Both the position numbers and the translations under genes were made by a program. From contig NZ_CP030028.1 of assembly GCF_003586445.1 (NCBI RefSeq), forward strand, positions 4,920,501 to 4,984,500: DNA of 64,000 bases. The letters run 5' to 3'. Below, in pieces: positions 35,502-46,900 of the stretch; position 1 is the stretch's first letter, and each line of letters begins with the position of its first letter. Below the pieces are notes generated by a model that saw only the letters and a program-made list of their open reading frames with translations, was not told where the DNA came from and searched no databases. This DNA comes from Bacillus sp. Y1. GTDB lineage: Bacteria > Bacillota > Bacilli > Bacillales > Cytobacillaceae.

Positions 35502-36218
35502 TTATATATGATTTCGTCTCGCGAAGTCGACAAAGCGGAATTTATCTGGTCTGTGTCTGGATTCGGTGTACTGAAACAAACTCGCGTCATCCAGATACAC
35601 ATAATTTTTTATAATCACTATATTGTGATGACCATCTAAATCTAATAGCTTTCGGTCTTCCTCTGTCGGTTCTTCCACGATAATTTCTTTTTTTGCAAAG
35701 CTGATACTTAGCTGCAGGTCATTTTCAAGATAATCATAAATCGAGTGCTCGCAAATTTCCTTTGTTAAAGCAGGAACGAATTTTTTATTCAGGTAATCTT
35801 TATCGAGGATTACCTTTTCTCCGCCCATTTCTCTCACTCGAAACACTTGCCAGACATGGTCCTTGCTGGACAAGTTTAATTGCTTCATGATGAATGGATC
35901 TGGTTTCATCAACGACAGTTCGTGAACGATGGTAACCGGCTTTTGTCCCATTTTATCAGCTAGTTCTTTGAAGCTGACTAGTCCAGAAACAGGAAAATCT
36001 ACTTTTGTGCTTTTAATGACAATCGAGCCCTTTCCCCGCACTTTTTGTATATACCCGTTTTGCGACAGAAGGTTAAGTGCCTTTCGGATCGTTTCTCTCG
36101 ATGTATTGTAACGGTCCTTTAACTCATGCTCAGAGGGCAAAAGTGTATTAGGGGCAATTTGGCCCGCTTCTATTTGCTGTACAATATCGTTATGGATCGT
36201 TAAATACTTATTTGTCAT
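35502..36218 (-). CDS. treR: Trehalose operon repressor TreR (GntR/UTRA)
   Basis: 238 residues, the same length as B. subtilis TreR. Winged helix (about 5-70; YNTSRETIRKALNLLSQNGYI) and a UTRA domain that binds trehalose 6-phosphate. Third gene of treP-treA-treR. Its operators TTGTATATACAA are visible ahead of treP. Confidence 0.94.
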   Translation of the reverse strand: MTNKYLTIHNDIVQQIEAGQIAPNTLLPSEHELKDRYNTSRETIRKALNLLSQNGYIQKVRGKGSIVIKSTKVDFPVSGLVSFKELADKMGQKPVTIVHELSLMKPDPFIMKQLNLSSKDHVWQVFRVREMGGEKVILDKDYLNKKFVPALTKEICEHSIYDYLENDLQLSISFAKKEIIVEEPTEEDRKLLDLDGHHNIVIIKNYVYLDDASLFQYTESRHRPDKFRFVDFARRNHI

Positions 36219-36233
36219 GTTAAAAACTCCAGT

Positions 36234-37916
36234 TTACTTTTTTAAATAGTACACAACAGACTCATACGGTCTTAATTTCATTTGCTTCATATCTTCTGAT
36301 GAGTCAGCATAGTTGGATAATAAAATCGTGCTCGTTACACCTTCCGTATCCACTTGCTCAGGTAATAGAAACTCTACTTCTTTGGAATAAAAATTATTCA
36401 CAACTAGTAACTTCTCATCACCATTGTTTCGTATATAAGCAAAAATAGCATCATGATCTGCTAAAAGCAACTCATAATTTCCGTCTGTCACGATATCGTA
36501 CTCTTTTCTTAACTGGATAAGCTTTTGATAATGATAGAAAACTGAATCTTGGTCGGCCATTGCCTTTTCTGAGTTGATATCTTTGTAGTTTGCTGCTGGT
36601 TGAATCCAAGGAGTACCCGTAGTAAAGCCTGCATTCTCCTCATCACTCCATTGAACAGGCGTTCTCGAATTATCACGTGATTTTTGCTTAAGGATATCGA
36701 GAATTTCCTGCTCCGTCATACCTTTTCCTTTGAGGATCTCAAATATGTTCAACGACTCCACATCACGATAGTCATCAATGGAAGCGAAATTGGGGTTGGT
36801 CATTCCAAACTCTTCTCCCTGATAAATATAAGGAGTACCCTGCATCATATGAATGACTGTTGCAAGCATCTTTGCTGACTCCTTATGGTATTCCTTGTCA
36901 TTTCCGAAGCGTGACACCACTCTTGGCTGATCATGGTTACACCAGAATAAGGCATTCCAACCACCACCCTTATTCATGTCCACTTGCCAGTCAGATAATA
37001 TTTGCTTCAGCTTATGGAAATCAAAGTCTGCCTTTGTCCACTTCTCTCCATTTGGATAATCGACCTTTAAATGATGAAAGCTGAAGGTCATATCCAACTC
37101 TTTTCGCTCTGGGTTTGTATACTTAATACAGTTATCAATGGAAGTAGAGGACATTTCTCCAACGGTCATGATGTCATAGTGAGAAAATACCTCTTGATTC
37201 ATTTCATGTAGGTACTCATGAATTTTTGGACCATCTGTATAGAATTTACGACCATCGCCAAGTCCGGTTGACCCATCATCATCTAAGAAACGCTGGTCCT
37301 TAGAGAGTAAGTTCACCACGTCTAAACGGAAGCCGTCCACCCCTTTATCTAGCCAAAATTTCATCATATCGTAAACTTCTCGACGAACCGGTTCATGCTC
37401 CCAATTCAAATCCGCTTGAGTCACATCGAACAAGTGTAAATAATATTGATTGGTTTGTTCGTCATATTGCCACGCATTTCCGCCGAACTTTGACTCCCAG
37501 TTGGTCGGAGCTCCACCATCTTTCGCATCCTTCCATATATAAAACTCACGGTACGGGTTGTCCTTTGAAGACTTAGATTCAATAAACCATTGATGCTCCG
37601 TTGACGTATGGTTAACAACAATATCCATAATGATTTTGATCCCGTGTTTATGGGCTTCTTTTAATAAAGAATCAAAGTCCTCCATTGTACCGTACGGCTC
37701 ATAGATACGAAAATAATCACTAATATCATACCCATTGTCACGCTGTGGAGACTCGTATATAGGTGTCAACCAAACAACATCTACACCAAGAGTTGCTAAG
37801 TAATCTAATTTTTCAATAATCCCCTTAATATCTCCTAAACCATTTCCTGTCGTATCATTAAAACTTTTTGGATAAATTTGATATACGACTGCTTTTTTCC
37901 ACCAAGGTTGAGTCAT
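36234..37916 (-). CDS. treA: Trehalose-6-phosphate hydrolase (phospho-alpha-1,1-glucosidase)
   Basis: 560-residue GH13 enzyme splitting trehalose 6-phosphate to glucose and glucose 6-phosphate. GH13 regions: DIVVNHTS (about 98-105), GFRLDVVNL (nucleophile Asp, about 197), VGEMSS (acid/base Glu, about 253), NHDQPR (about 325). The N-terminal WWKKAVVYQIYPKSF is typical of TreA/TreC. Located between treP and treR. Confidence 0.95.
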   Translation of the reverse strand: MTQPWWKKAVVYQIYPKSFNDTTGNGLGDIKGIIEKLDYLATLGVDVVWLTPIYESPQRDNGYDISDYFRIYEPYGTMEDFDSLLKEAHKHGIKIIMDIVVNHTSTEHQWFIESKSSKDNPYREFYIWKDAKDGGAPTNWESKFGGNAWQYDEQTNQYYLHLFDVTQADLNWEHEPVRREVYDMMKFWLDKGVDGFRLDVVNLLSKDQRFLDDDGSTGLGDGRKFYTDGPKIHEYLHEMNQEVFSHYDIMTVGEMSSTSIDNCIKYTNPERKELDMTFSFHHLKVDYPNGEKWTKADFDFHKLKQILSDWQVDMNKGGGWNALFWCNHDQPRVVSRFGNDKEYHKESAKMLATVIHMMQGTPYIYQGEEFGMTNPNFASIDDYRDVESLNIFEILKGKGMTEQEILDILKQKSRDNSRTPVQWSDEENAGFTTGTPWIQPAANYKDINSEKAMADQDSVFYHYQKLIQLRKEYDIVTDGNYELLLADHDAIFAYIRNNGDEKLLVVNNFYSKEVEFLLPEQVDTEGVTSTILLSNYADSSEDMKQMKLRPYESVVYYLKK

Positions 37917-37949
37917 CTTTGTAGCACCAGCCCTTATTTAATAGTAAAA

Positions 37950-37971
37950 GAGGAACAAGTAAATGTTCCTC
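37950..37971 (-). other. Intercistronic hairpin between treP and treA
   Basis: GAGGAACA and TGTTCCTC, 6-base loop, followed on the minus strand by TTTTACT, too weak for a sure terminator. Confidence 0.5.
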
Positions 37972-37977
37972 TCGACA

Positions 37978-39405
37978 TTATTTTCTTTTAAAAGATACTT
38001 TTCCAATATTCATCTTGGCAAATACAACCGTTAAGATGAACGGGACAACTATCGCAACAACCATTGCAATTGCGAATGTTAGCATATGTTGTGGCTGGAT
38101 GGAAAGAATTCCAGGAAGACCACCAACACCAATAGAATTCGCCATTACATTGCTTCCTACTGAGATAACAGCTGCTACCAATGAACCGATCATTGCAGCA
38201 AGGAATGGGAAGCCGTATTTCAAGTTAATACCAAACATCGCTGGCTCTGTTACACCAAGATAACAAGAGATGGCTGCAGGAATAGACACTTGCTTTTCTT
38301 CTTCGTTCTTTCTGTTAATATAAATCATTGCTAGAACGGCAGAACCTTGAGCAATATTTGATAAAGCGATCATTGGCCATAGGTTTGTTCCACCAAGCTC
38401 ACTCATTAACTGTAAATCAATAGCATTCGTCATATGGTGTAATCCAGTAATAACAAGTGGTGCATAAGCAAATCCAAATACAGCTGCAAATAACCAGCCC
38501 ACTGCAGAAGTTAAGCCAGAGTATACAACGTCAGAGATGAAAGAACCAATTGCCCAACCTAATGGTCCAAGTACGGTATGTGCAATTAATACCGTTGGTA
38601 CTAGGGCAAAGAATGGTACAACAATCATGGAAATCGCATTTGGAACGACCTTACGTAGTTTTAGTTCAAGGAATGAAAGAACTAAACCTGCTAAAATCGC
38701 TGGTATAACTTGGGCTTGGTAACCAATCATATCTATTTTTGCAAAACCAAAATCCCAGAATGGTACTTCAGTCGCACCTGCCACACCATAAGCATTTAAT
38801 AGCTGTGGTGATACAAGCGTAATCCCTAATACAATCCCTAAAATCGGAGTTGCCCCCATCTTTCTAGCAACTGCCCATGTAATCCCTACCGGTAAGAAGT
38901 GAAATATCGCTTCCCCAATTAACCATAGAAACGCATGAGTTCCGGCCCAAAATTGGGAAATCTCAATTAATGACTTCGTTCCATCTTCAAACATTTTGAT
39001 GTCACCGATTACATTTCGGAAACCAAGAATAAGACCCCCAACAACGATTGCTGGAATTAATGGAGTAAAGATATCTGCAAGGTGAGCAATCATACGTTGA
39101 AGCCAGTTCATATTCTGCTTCGCTGCTTGTTTTGCGTCTTCCTTAGAGGTATCGCTTACACCTGCTATTTTAATAAATTCATTATAGAAGGACGATACTT
39201 CATTCCCAATAATAACTTGGAATTGTCCCGCTTGTGTAAAGGTTCCCTTTACAAGCTTAATGGACTCAATCTTATCTATATCTGCCTTTTTTGGATCTTT
39301 TAAAACAAAGCGCATTCTTGTCACACAGTGGGTAACAACGGAAATATTTTCGCTACCACCGATATGTTCAAGCAAGTCTTTTGCCGGTTGAGTATAGTTA
39401 CTCAT
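37978..39405 (-). CDS. treP: Trehalose PTS permease EIIBC
   Basis: About 475 residues. EIIB domain (about 1-85) with the phospho-Cys in VVTHCVTRMRFVLKD, and an EIIC domain with about ten helices and GITEP-like GVTEPAMFGINLKYGFPF (about 380). No EIIA domain, so a glucose-type EIIA must act in trans, as in B. subtilis. ATG at 39405 follows GGGAGG by 7 bases; the longer ORF start is not supported. Confidence 0.95.
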   Translation of the reverse strand: MSNYTQPAKDLLEHIGGSENISVVTHCVTRMRFVLKDPKKADIDKIESIKLVKGTFTQAGQFQVIIGNEVSSFYNEFIKIAGVSDTSKEDAKQAAKQNMNWLQRMIAHLADIFTPLIPAIVVGGLILGFRNVIGDIKMFEDGTKSLIEISQFWAGTHAFLWLIGEAIFHFLPVGITWAVARKMGATPILGIVLGITLVSPQLLNAYGVAGATEVPFWDFGFAKIDMIGYQAQVIPAILAGLVLSFLELKLRKVVPNAISMIVVPFFALVPTVLIAHTVLGPLGWAIGSFISDVVYSGLTSAVGWLFAAVFGFAYAPLVITGLHHMTNAIDLQLMSELGGTNLWPMIALSNIAQGSAVLAMIYINRKNEEEKQVSIPAAISCYLGVTEPAMFGINLKYGFPFLAAMIGSLVAAVISVGSNVMANSIGVGGLPGILSIQPQHMLTFAIAMVVAIVVPFILTVVFAKMNIGKVSFKRK

Positions 39406-39491
39406 TCGTATTCCTCCCTGGTAAAAAGTTACCAAATAATTTTATTATGAAACAAATAAGAAAAATAAATTCGCTTACATTTTTGAACAAC

Positions 39492-39540
39492 TTGTATATA
39501 CATGTTTTGTTTACGTTTTCATTCTAACTTGTATATACAA
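39492..39540 (-). promoter_or_regulatory. Two TreR operators and an intervening cre-like site
   Basis: TTGTATATACAT (39492-39503) and TTGTATATACAA (39529-39540) start 37 bases apart. TGTTTACGTTTTCA (39508-39521), one mismatch from cre, lies between. These match the known TreR box and explain trehalose induction with glucose repression. Confidence 0.85.
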
Positions 39541-39572
39541 ATCTGTCAATCTACTTTTTAAAATAAAATTTC

Positions 39573-39602
39573 AAAAAAAAAAACGCCCGAATCCGGACGT
39601 TT
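39573..39602 (-). terminator. Terminator of the orphan histidine kinase
   Basis: Minus strand AACGTCCG-GATT-CGGGCGTT followed by a run of about ten T. Confidence 0.9.
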
Positions 39603-39622
39603 ACTTACATTTTTAAAGACAA

Positions 39623-40834
39623 TTATATAAGGGATGGAAAACGAATGGTAACGGTTGTTCCTTCTCCTTTTGTACTTTTGAAACTTATTTTCCCTTTGTA
39701 ATTCTCTGCAATATTAAAACAAATCATCATTCCAAGTCCGGTCCCTTTACTTTTTAAAGAATAAAACGGAGTTCCCAGAGACTCAATTTCCTTCTCTGTC
39801 ATCCCCTGACCATAATCAATCACTTTAATTTCAACAACATCTTTAACTTTTGAAGCAGTCACTACGACAGAATCTCCAATATTCGATGCCTCGATTGCAT
39901 TTTTAATAATATTAATGAATAACTGTTTCATTTCAATTGTATTAGCAGCCACATAGGAGTCTTCTACAATTTGTAACTCGATTTGATTATCGTGTAATAG
40001 ACCGTAGGAATGGAGCAAATCGGTTACACTTTGAAGAACTTGCCTGATATTTACTGGTTCTAATTCCTTTTCCTTCGTTGGTTTTGCAATCGATAAAAAC
40101 TGCGATATGACCTGTTCTGCTGTGTTCAACTCATCCACCATTAAATGAAAATGTTTTTTCAACTCAACATCTACTTCATTGGATTGCTCATAAAACTGTA
40201 AAAATCCTTTAACTACTGTCAAAGGATTTCTGATTTCATGAGCAACTGCGGCTGCAAGTTGTCCAGTCGTCTTCAAACGCTCTGCCTGTTTTATTTGTTG
40301 AAAATATAGTTGTTGTTTCTTTAACCGACCATAGGATATATAAAAAATAAAGTAAATGATGGCTTGACTACCAAAGAAATTGATTATATTTCCGACCAGA
40401 TCCTCTTGTATATAGGAATAATGAACACCTTTATCAATAAGTATGATATATATGAACGTCATTATGATAGCAAAACTATTAAGTGCCAGTGAAAAGTAAA
40501 AAAGTTTTGGATCAAAAAATAAAATCGATATAGCTGGAACAAAGCACAAAAAGATAAAGTTTGACCATGTATCAGGATATATAAAGAATAGTGAATAAAA
40601 ATACATGAATGATGTAATCATGATGAGCAATCGGGAATAATGAGATGTATATCTCGGGTACAACAATAAACAAATAGCAAAAAATGCCAGAAAGAAAACA
40701 TGGAGAAAAAAGGCTACTCCACCTTGACTATAATGTGGATTATCAACTAACAGACCCATTAACATAATGGCAATAACAACAGTTATCGTAAAATAATACA
40801 GTTTTTTATTAATTTCCGTATAAAGTTCCTTCAT
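39623..40834 (-). CDS. Orphan sensor histidine kinase, KinB-like
   Basis: About 403 residues. Six membrane helices in the first 190 residues with little outside sequence, then a HisKA domain with AAAVAHEIRNPLTVVKGFLQ (His about 215) and a HATPase (NAIEASN, DYGQGMTEKE, GTGLGMMI). No response regulator is adjacent. KinB-type sporulation kinases share this plan and the HEIRNPLTVVKGF box, so phosphorelay input to Spo0F is plausible but unproven. ATG at 40834 is preferred, as AAAGGAGT stands 5 bases ahead. Confidence 0.85.
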   Translation of the reverse strand: MKELYTEINKKLYYFTITVVIAIMLMGLLVDNPHYSQGGVAFFLHVFFLAFFAICLLLYPRYTSHYSRLLIMITSFMYFYSLFFIYPDTWSNFIFLCFVPAISILFFDPKLFYFSLALNSFAIIMTFIYIILIDKGVHYSYIQEDLVGNIINFFGSQAIIYFIFYISYGRLKKQQLYFQQIKQAERLKTTGQLAAAVAHEIRNPLTVVKGFLQFYEQSNEVDVELKKHFHLMVDELNTAEQVISQFLSIAKPTKEKELEPVNIRQVLQSVTDLLHSYGLLHDNQIELQIVEDSYVAANTIEMKQLFINIIKNAIEASNIGDSVVVTASKVKDVVEIKVIDYGQGMTEKEIESLGTPFYSLKSKGTGLGMMICFNIAENYKGKISFKSTKGEGTTVTIRFPSLI

Positions 40835-40932
40835 ACTTACTCCTTTAAACCAGGGTTGCATTTCGGTTAATACGATTTATCTCCCTCTATACTACCATAA
40901 TTACCCTATTGTTTTGGAAAAAATTTAAATCA

Positions 40933-40973
40933 AAAATAGAGTAGCTAAAGAATCTGCTACTCTATTTTTGACT
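40933..40973. terminator. Terminator of the proBA operon
   Basis: Arms CAAAAATAGAGTAGC and GCTACTCTATTTTTG; runs of T on either strand. Confidence 0.88.
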
Positions 40974-40978
40974 ACTTT

Positions 40979-42226
40979 TTATTCTCTTATTTGTCCCGTT
41001 CCACGAACAATGTACTTAGTGGAAGTAAGAGATGGTAAGCCCATTGGACCTCGAGCATGAAGCTTTTGCGTACTAATCCCTATCTCTGCCCCAAATCCAA
41101 ATTCAAAGCCATCAGTAAACCTTGTGGAAGCATTGTGATAAAGTGCTGCTGCATCTACCCTGTTAAAGAATGCCTCTACATTCTCAGCAGATTCCGAAAT
41201 AATCGCTTCTGAATGCTTTGAACCATAGCTCGCAATATGACTGATTGCTTCATCCACATGAGATACCACTCGAAGTGCTACTGTTAGGTTTAAAAATTCC
41301 GTTTCCCAATCTTCTTCGGAAGCAGGAAGTAAATCTTTATCGATTTGTCTTGCCTTTTCATCTGCTCGTATTTCAACCTTTTTCTCTTGTAATGCTTTAA
41401 TTAAATCCTCTAAATGCTGATCTGCCCATTTTTGATGAACAAGTATCGTTTCTGCAGCATTACACACGGATGGACGTTGGGTTTTCGCATTGACGGCAAT
41501 ATCAATGGCCATTTTATGCCCTGCACTTTCATCAATATATATATGGCAATTCCCCACCCCTGTTTCAAGAACAGGAACGGAAGCATTATTTACAACTGAT
41601 TGAATGAGGTTTGCTCCTCCTCTAGGGATAAGAACATCTAAGTACTCAGTTAACTTAAACATTTGTGAGGCCGTTTCCCTGCTTGTATCTTCAAGTAGCT
41701 GCACCGCCTCCCCTGGACATTCACTCTTTTCAAGCGCACGGTGAATGACCGTTACGATTGCTTTGTTTGAATGAATGGCAGATGAACTTCCACGCAACAA
41801 TACTGCATTACCCGTTTTCAGGCAAAGACTTGCTGCATCAACCGTGACATTTGGTCTTGCTTCATAGATCATTCCGACCACTCCAAGAGGAACACGGACC
41901 TTCTCAATATGAAGACCATTCGGGCGATTCCAACCTTCCAAAATCTCTCCAACAGGATCTGTTAAGGTAGCTACTTGCCTTACACCCTCTGCCATGTCTT
42001 GAATACGTTCTTCTGTTAATTTGAGACGATCGAGTAAGTTATCCCCCATCCCGCTTTGTTTCCCTGCCTCAATATCCTTCTTATTCTCTTGTAATATAAA
42101 AGGAATATCCTCTAGTAATTGATTAGCTATAAGGAGCAATGCATCGTTTTTCTGCTTGGTTGTACAAAGTGCTAAGCTCGTTGCTAGAGTACTTGCTAGA
42201 CGTGCCTTTTCTAATAATTCTGTCAT
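40979..42226 (-). CDS. proA: Gamma-glutamyl phosphate reductase (anabolic)
   Basis: 415 residues of the aldehyde dehydrogenase fold. [13 protein letters not shown] (about 120), catalytic Cys in [17 protein letters not shown] (about 252) and the C-terminal [17 protein letters not shown]. Second step of proline synthesis from glutamate. The start overlaps the proB stop (ATGA). A second copy lies at 49.8 kb. Confidence 0.96.
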   Translation of the reverse strand: MTELLEKARLASTLATSLALCTTKQKNDALLLIANQLLEDIPFILQENKKDIEAGKQSGMGDNLLDRLKLTEERIQDMAEGVRQVATLTDPVGEILEGWNRPNGLHIEKVRVPLGVVGMIYEARPNVTVDAASLCLKTGNAVLLRGSSSAIHSNKAIVTVIHRALEKSECPGEAVQLLEDTSRETASQMFKLTEYLDVLIPRGGANLIQSVVNNASVPVLETGVGNCHIYIDESAGHKMAIDIAVNAKTQRPSVCNAAETILVHQKWADQHLEDLIKALQEKKVEIRADEKARQIDKDLLPASEEDWETEFLNLTVALRVVSHVDEAISHIASYGSKHSEAIISESAENVEAFFNRVDAAALYHNASTRFTDGFEFGFGAEIGISTQKLHARGPMGLPSLTSTKYIVRGTGQIRE

Positions 42227-43353
42227 CTTTGTTTCCTCTCCTTTGTAAAAGTAACCCAGTTATCTCTGTGAATGACTTCAATTCGATTATGCATATTTAC
42301 TATATTTGCTTCTTTACTAGAAAGTCCTTTAATTTTGGATAGCTCATCAACTGTATAATTGATTTGCCCTTTTCCAATTAACTCACCTTTTTCATTCCAT
42401 ACCTCTACCACATCACCACGTGTAAAGGAACCGTCAACTTTTTTTACCCCTGCTGGCAAAAGGCTTTTCCCTTGATGAATGACGGCATGTTCAGCCCCTG
42501 AATCAATATCAATTCGCCCGGCAATATGTGAGTGAATTCCTATCCACTGTTTCTTACTTTTTAATGAAGTACCTAGGTTATAGCCAATATAGGTGCCATC
42601 ACCCTTACCAGTAACAATATCTATTAGCTTATCCGTTCCTTCACCCTTGCCGATAAACACCTTCACACCGACAGATAAAGCCGTTTTTGCTGCCTCAAGC
42701 TTAGAACGCATCCCACCTGTACCGACCTTTGAACCAGAACCTCCAGCAACCTCTAATACATCCTTTGTAACCTCTGGGAGAAAATTATACTTTTTGGCGT
42801 TCGGATCGTTGCGTGGATTTCCGTCATACAAACCATTTATATCTGTAAGAATAATGAGCATATCGGCATGAATTAATCCACTAACCAAAGCAGAAAGCAT
42901 GTCGTTATCGCCAAATGTTAGTTCATCTACTGCAACCGAATCATTTTCATTAATAATTGGTATGACCCCACGTTTTAATAGTTCAGATAATGTGGAATAG
43001 GCATTATTGTATTGTTCTTGTTGGGAAAAATCATTTCTTGTTAGAAGAAGCTGTGCTGATACAATTCCTTCTTTTTGAAACTCTTCAAAGTAGCTTTGCA
43101 TGAGTAAGCCCTGACCCACAGCGGCAGCCGCTTGCTTACCAGCAATGGTCACAGGTCTTGTCTGATATCCTAAAACTGAAAACCCTGCAGCCACTGCTCC
43201 TGAAGAAATAAGAATCACTTCGTTTCCTTCCTTCTTCAGCTTTGACAGTGCAGCCACATGCTCTGCGATCTTATTCTTTGATAGTCCACCTTGCGTATTC
43301 GTTAACGAACTACTCCCGATTTTTACAACAATGCGCTGTTTGGCCACTTCCAT
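42223..43353 (-). CDS. proB: Glutamate 5-kinase (anabolic)
   Basis: 376 residues: amino acid kinase domain (about 1-260; [41 protein letters not shown]) and a C-terminal PUA domain (about 280-370). Feedback-inhibited forms of this enzyme control proline supply. Start uncertain: ATG 43353 touches its GAGGG site, while a GTG 6 bases in would be better spaced. Controlled by the T-box leader upstream. Confidence 0.95.
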   Translation of the reverse strand: MEVAKQRIVVKIGSSSLTNTQGGLSKNKIAEHVAALSKLKKEGNEVILISSGAVAAGFSVLGYQTRPVTIAGKQAAAAVGQGLLMQSYFEEFQKEGIVSAQLLLTRNDFSQQEQYNNAYSTLSELLKRGVIPIINENDSVAVDELTFGDNDMLSALVSGLIHADMLIILTDINGLYDGNPRNDPNAKKYNFLPEVTKDVLEVAGGSGSKVGTGGMRSKLEAAKTALSVGVKVFIGKGEGTDKLIDIVTGKGDGTYIGYNLGTSLKSKKQWIGIHSHIAGRIDIDSGAEHAVIHQGKSLLPAGVKKVDGSFTRGDVVEVWNEKGELIGKGQINYTVDELSKIKGLSSKEANIVNMHNRIEVIHRDNWVTFTKERKQR

Positions 43354-43383
43354 CCCTCATTCTTTAAAATTGTCCGTCTAAAT

Positions 43384-43632
43384 AAAAAAACTCCTCCATC
43401 CTTAAAAGGACGGAAGAGTTTATCCGCGGTACCACCTTTTTAGCAACCTTAAAAAGGCTGCCTCTTAAAACCCCGTAACGAGGGGAAACGGTTAGTTTTT
43501 GCTAACTGCTCAAGGACAGGTTCTATCTGTCAGCGGTGGCAGGGACTCTCAGCCTAGGACCCCACTCTCTTCACACATGTACAAGATGTACTAATTCCTC
43601 TCATCGCTTCTTCGTTCATCATTTCTTTGCAG
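43384..43632 (-). promoter_or_regulatory. Proline T-box riboswitch ahead of proBA
   Basis: The minus strand holds the invariant antiterminator bulge sequence GGTGGTACCGCGGA (43436-43423). A terminator follows (AAACTCTTCC...GGAGGAGTTTT, T7, 43421-43384). Stem I features (AGAGAGTGGGG, GGCTGAGAG) lie at about 43535-43570, and a specifier loop reads AGAA-CCT-G with the proline codon CCU at 43520-43518. Uncharged tRNA-Pro (anticodon reading CCU) should allow transcription of proBA, as in B. subtilis. Confidence 0.93.
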
Positions 43633-43639
43633 AATATTA

Positions 43640-43852
43640 TAATTTTTATCCATATATTCGTCAAGGATATTTATCCTATTCGCCTTTGTTAAATTTTTCT
43701 TTTTAGAGAACAACTTCACCCTGTTAATCTCTTCCAAAATTGATCGTTCGTGTAATTATACCTATATTAATCTATACATTAGAGGTAGAAAAGACCACGT
43801 GAAATTTGTCGTTTTTTCTGCACATTAGGTCTATCTATTCAACTTATTAATC
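43640..43852. other. Spacer between T-box and yfkN promoter
   Basis: AT-rich; must contain the proBA promoter on the minus strand, which I could not place with confidence. No gene seen. Confidence 0.4.
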
Positions 43853-43896
43853 TTAGTAATTTTTTAACACCAACTTAATATTAGCCATGCTATATT
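43853..43896 (+). promoter_or_regulatory. PhoP-box-like repeats and -10 ahead of yfkN
   Basis: TTAGTA (43853), TTAACA (43864) and TTAATA (43875) are hexamers exactly 11 bases apart. TATATT (43891-43896) follows 10 bases after the last. This is the layout of PhoP-activated Bacillus promoters (TTAACA repeats, no -35 box). Confidence 0.6.
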
Positions 43897-43940
43897 TTAT
43901 CTTAGAGACCCTAAATATCTCAATAAGACGATAAGGATGG

Positions 43941-46900
43941 ATGGATCGAATGAAACTGCAAAGCAAAAAGAAAGGTAATAAGATTTTATCTAGCACTCTT
44001 GCTCTCAGCATGATTGCAGCACCATTAATACCAACCAATGTACTTGCAGCAAAGCCTTCCGTTGACAAAGTTCAATCAGAAGTTGAACTTCGTATCATGG
44101 AAACAACTGATATTCATACGAATCTATTAGACTTTGATTATTACAAGAATGCAACCGCTCCAAAGCTAGGTTTGGCAAAAACTGCGACACTTGTAAAAGA
44201 AGCACGAGCACAGGCAGATAACTCTGTACTAGTAGACAATGGTGACCTTATTCAAGGGACTCCTCTTGGAACGTACAAAGCCAAGATTGATCCTTTAGAG
44301 GACGGTGAGGTTCACCCAGCTATTAAAGCAATGAACTTAATGGGTTATGACATGGCAACCCTTGGAAACCATGAGTTTAACTATGGTTTAGAATACCTTG
44401 ATGAAGTATATGATGATGCGGACTTCTCGTTCGTTAATGCGAACGTTTATGTGGATGATCATGATAGCGATCCAACCAACGATGTAAATAAATATACCCC
44501 TTATAAGATTATTGAGAAAAAAGTAACGGATGAAAACGGCAAAACAGCTGTTATTAAAATTGGTTATATCGGATTTGTTCCACCTCAAATCAACGAATGG
44601 GATAAAGCCAATCTTGATGGAAAAGTTATTACAAAGAATGTCGTAGAATCTGCCGAACGTTTTGTTCCAATGATGAAGGAAGAAGGAGCCGACGTAATTG
44701 TTGCAATGGCTCACTCTGGCTTCAGCGGCAATGAAACAAACACAGAAGATACGGTTTATGCATTAAGTAAGGTAGAAGGAATTGATGCCATTACCTTCTC
44801 ACACACTCATAAAGTATTTCCTGCAAAAGATGTTAGTTCACTAGATGCATTATTCAAAGGTGCTGATGGACAACCTCTACCTGGCGTAGACAATGCGAAG
44901 GGAACCATTAATGGCGTAGCTGCTGTGCAAGCTGGTTACGGCGGTGGAGCTTTAGGTATTATCGACCTTACCCTACAAAAGGTAAAAGGAAAATGGTCTG
45001 TTGCAGACTCTCAATCCTCTACTAGAGCCATTGATACCGTTCAACCAGACCAGGCAATCGTTGATGCTGTAAAAGATGTTCACGATGCTACGATTGACTA
45101 TGTAAACACACCAATCGGTGAAACAACTGACGATATTTACAGCTATTTTGCCCTTGTACAAGATGACCCATCTATCCAAGTGGTTACAAACGCACAAAAA
45201 TGGTATGTAGAAAAGTATATTGGTCTAAATAAACCAGAATTAAAAGACCTTCCTATCCTTTCTGTTGGTGCGCCGTTTAAAGCAGGACGAAATGGAGTGG
45301 AAGAGTATACAGAAATTAAGCAAGGCGATTTAACGATTCGTAGCGCTGGTGACTTATACCTTTACGACAACACATTAAAAGCTGTGAAAGTAAAAGGTTC
45401 AGTTGTTAAGGAATGGATTGAGATGACTGCAGGTAAATTTAATCAAATTGATCCTAGTAAAACAACTGCCCAAGAACTATTAAATCCAGCTTTCCCAGTT
45501 TATAACTTTGATGTCATTGATGGTGTTACTTATCAAATTGATGTTACACAACCTGCTAAGTATGCAACAAACGGTTCTCTATTAAACCCTGAATCTAGTC
45601 GTGTTGTAAACCTAGAGTACAACGGTGAACCAGTAGACCCTGAGCAAGACTTTATCGTTGTGACTAACAACTACCGTGCTGGTGGCGGCGGTAACTTCCC
45701 AGGACTAAAGGGGAGTGAATTAGTCGTTGATTCTGCGGATGAAAACCGTCAGATTTTAATGGATTATATTTCTGAAGAAAAAGTAATTACACCAACTGCC
45801 GATAACAACTGGTCAATCGCTCCTATTTCAGGTGATATGAATGTAACATTTACAACTTCACCAAAGGCAGAACAGTACATTGGTGAAAATAGCCCATTCT
45901 CTTACACTGGTAACATTGATTCAAAAGGATTTGGTATCTTCAATATTGACCTAAATCGAGCTGTTAAGGTTCAGCTTTTAGGTGTAAATGATTTACACGG
46001 TCAGTTAGACACTGTGACAAAAGTTGGTACCTCTTTGGCTGGACAAATTGAATATACTGCTGGTGCGTTAAAGCAAGAAGAGGCTACTAACCCTAATACA
46101 TTAATCATGCATGCTGGAGATATGATTGGTGGGAGCCCTCTTATTTCGGCTCTTTTCCAAGATGAACCAACCATTGAAGTACTAGAAGCAATCGGCTTTG
46201 ATGCTGGTACTCTAGGAAACCATGAGTTTGATGAAGGAATTGATGAATTAAAACGTATCATCAATGGTGGAGACCATCCAAACGGTAACCCTGGTTATGA
46301 CGGGATCAACTTCCCTCTTGTGGCAGCAAATGCTTATGATACGAGAGACGGTAAGTTAATTACTGAACCGTATACTGTGCTTGAGACGGGTGGACAAAAG
46401 ATTGGTGTTATCGGGGTTGTTACTCAAGAAACTCCTTCTATGATTGTTAGAAAAGGCAATGAGACTCTTCAAATTACGGATGAAGTAGAAGCTATTAACA
46501 AGTACACAGCTGAATTAAAGGCTCAAGATGTAGAAGCGATTGTTGTACTTGCACATAACCCAGCTACACAAACAGGCTATACAGATTCCTATGATGCTAG
46601 TAAAATCGCAGAACAAGTGAATGATGAGGTAGACGTCATTTTTGCTGCTCACAACCATGTGAAAGTAAACCGTGTCGTTGATAATAAACTGATTGTACAA
46701 GCTTATTCTTACGGCTCTGCTTTCTCTGATGTGGAACTTGAAATTGATCCCTTCACAGGAGATATTTTCAAAAAATCAGCTGAAATTAAAACAGTTTACC
46801 AAGATAAATACACTCCGGATCCGGAAGTTGCTTCAATCATGAACAAGTATAAGGAAAAGGTAGAACCTATTAAAGCACAGGTGGTAGGACAATCTCTTAC

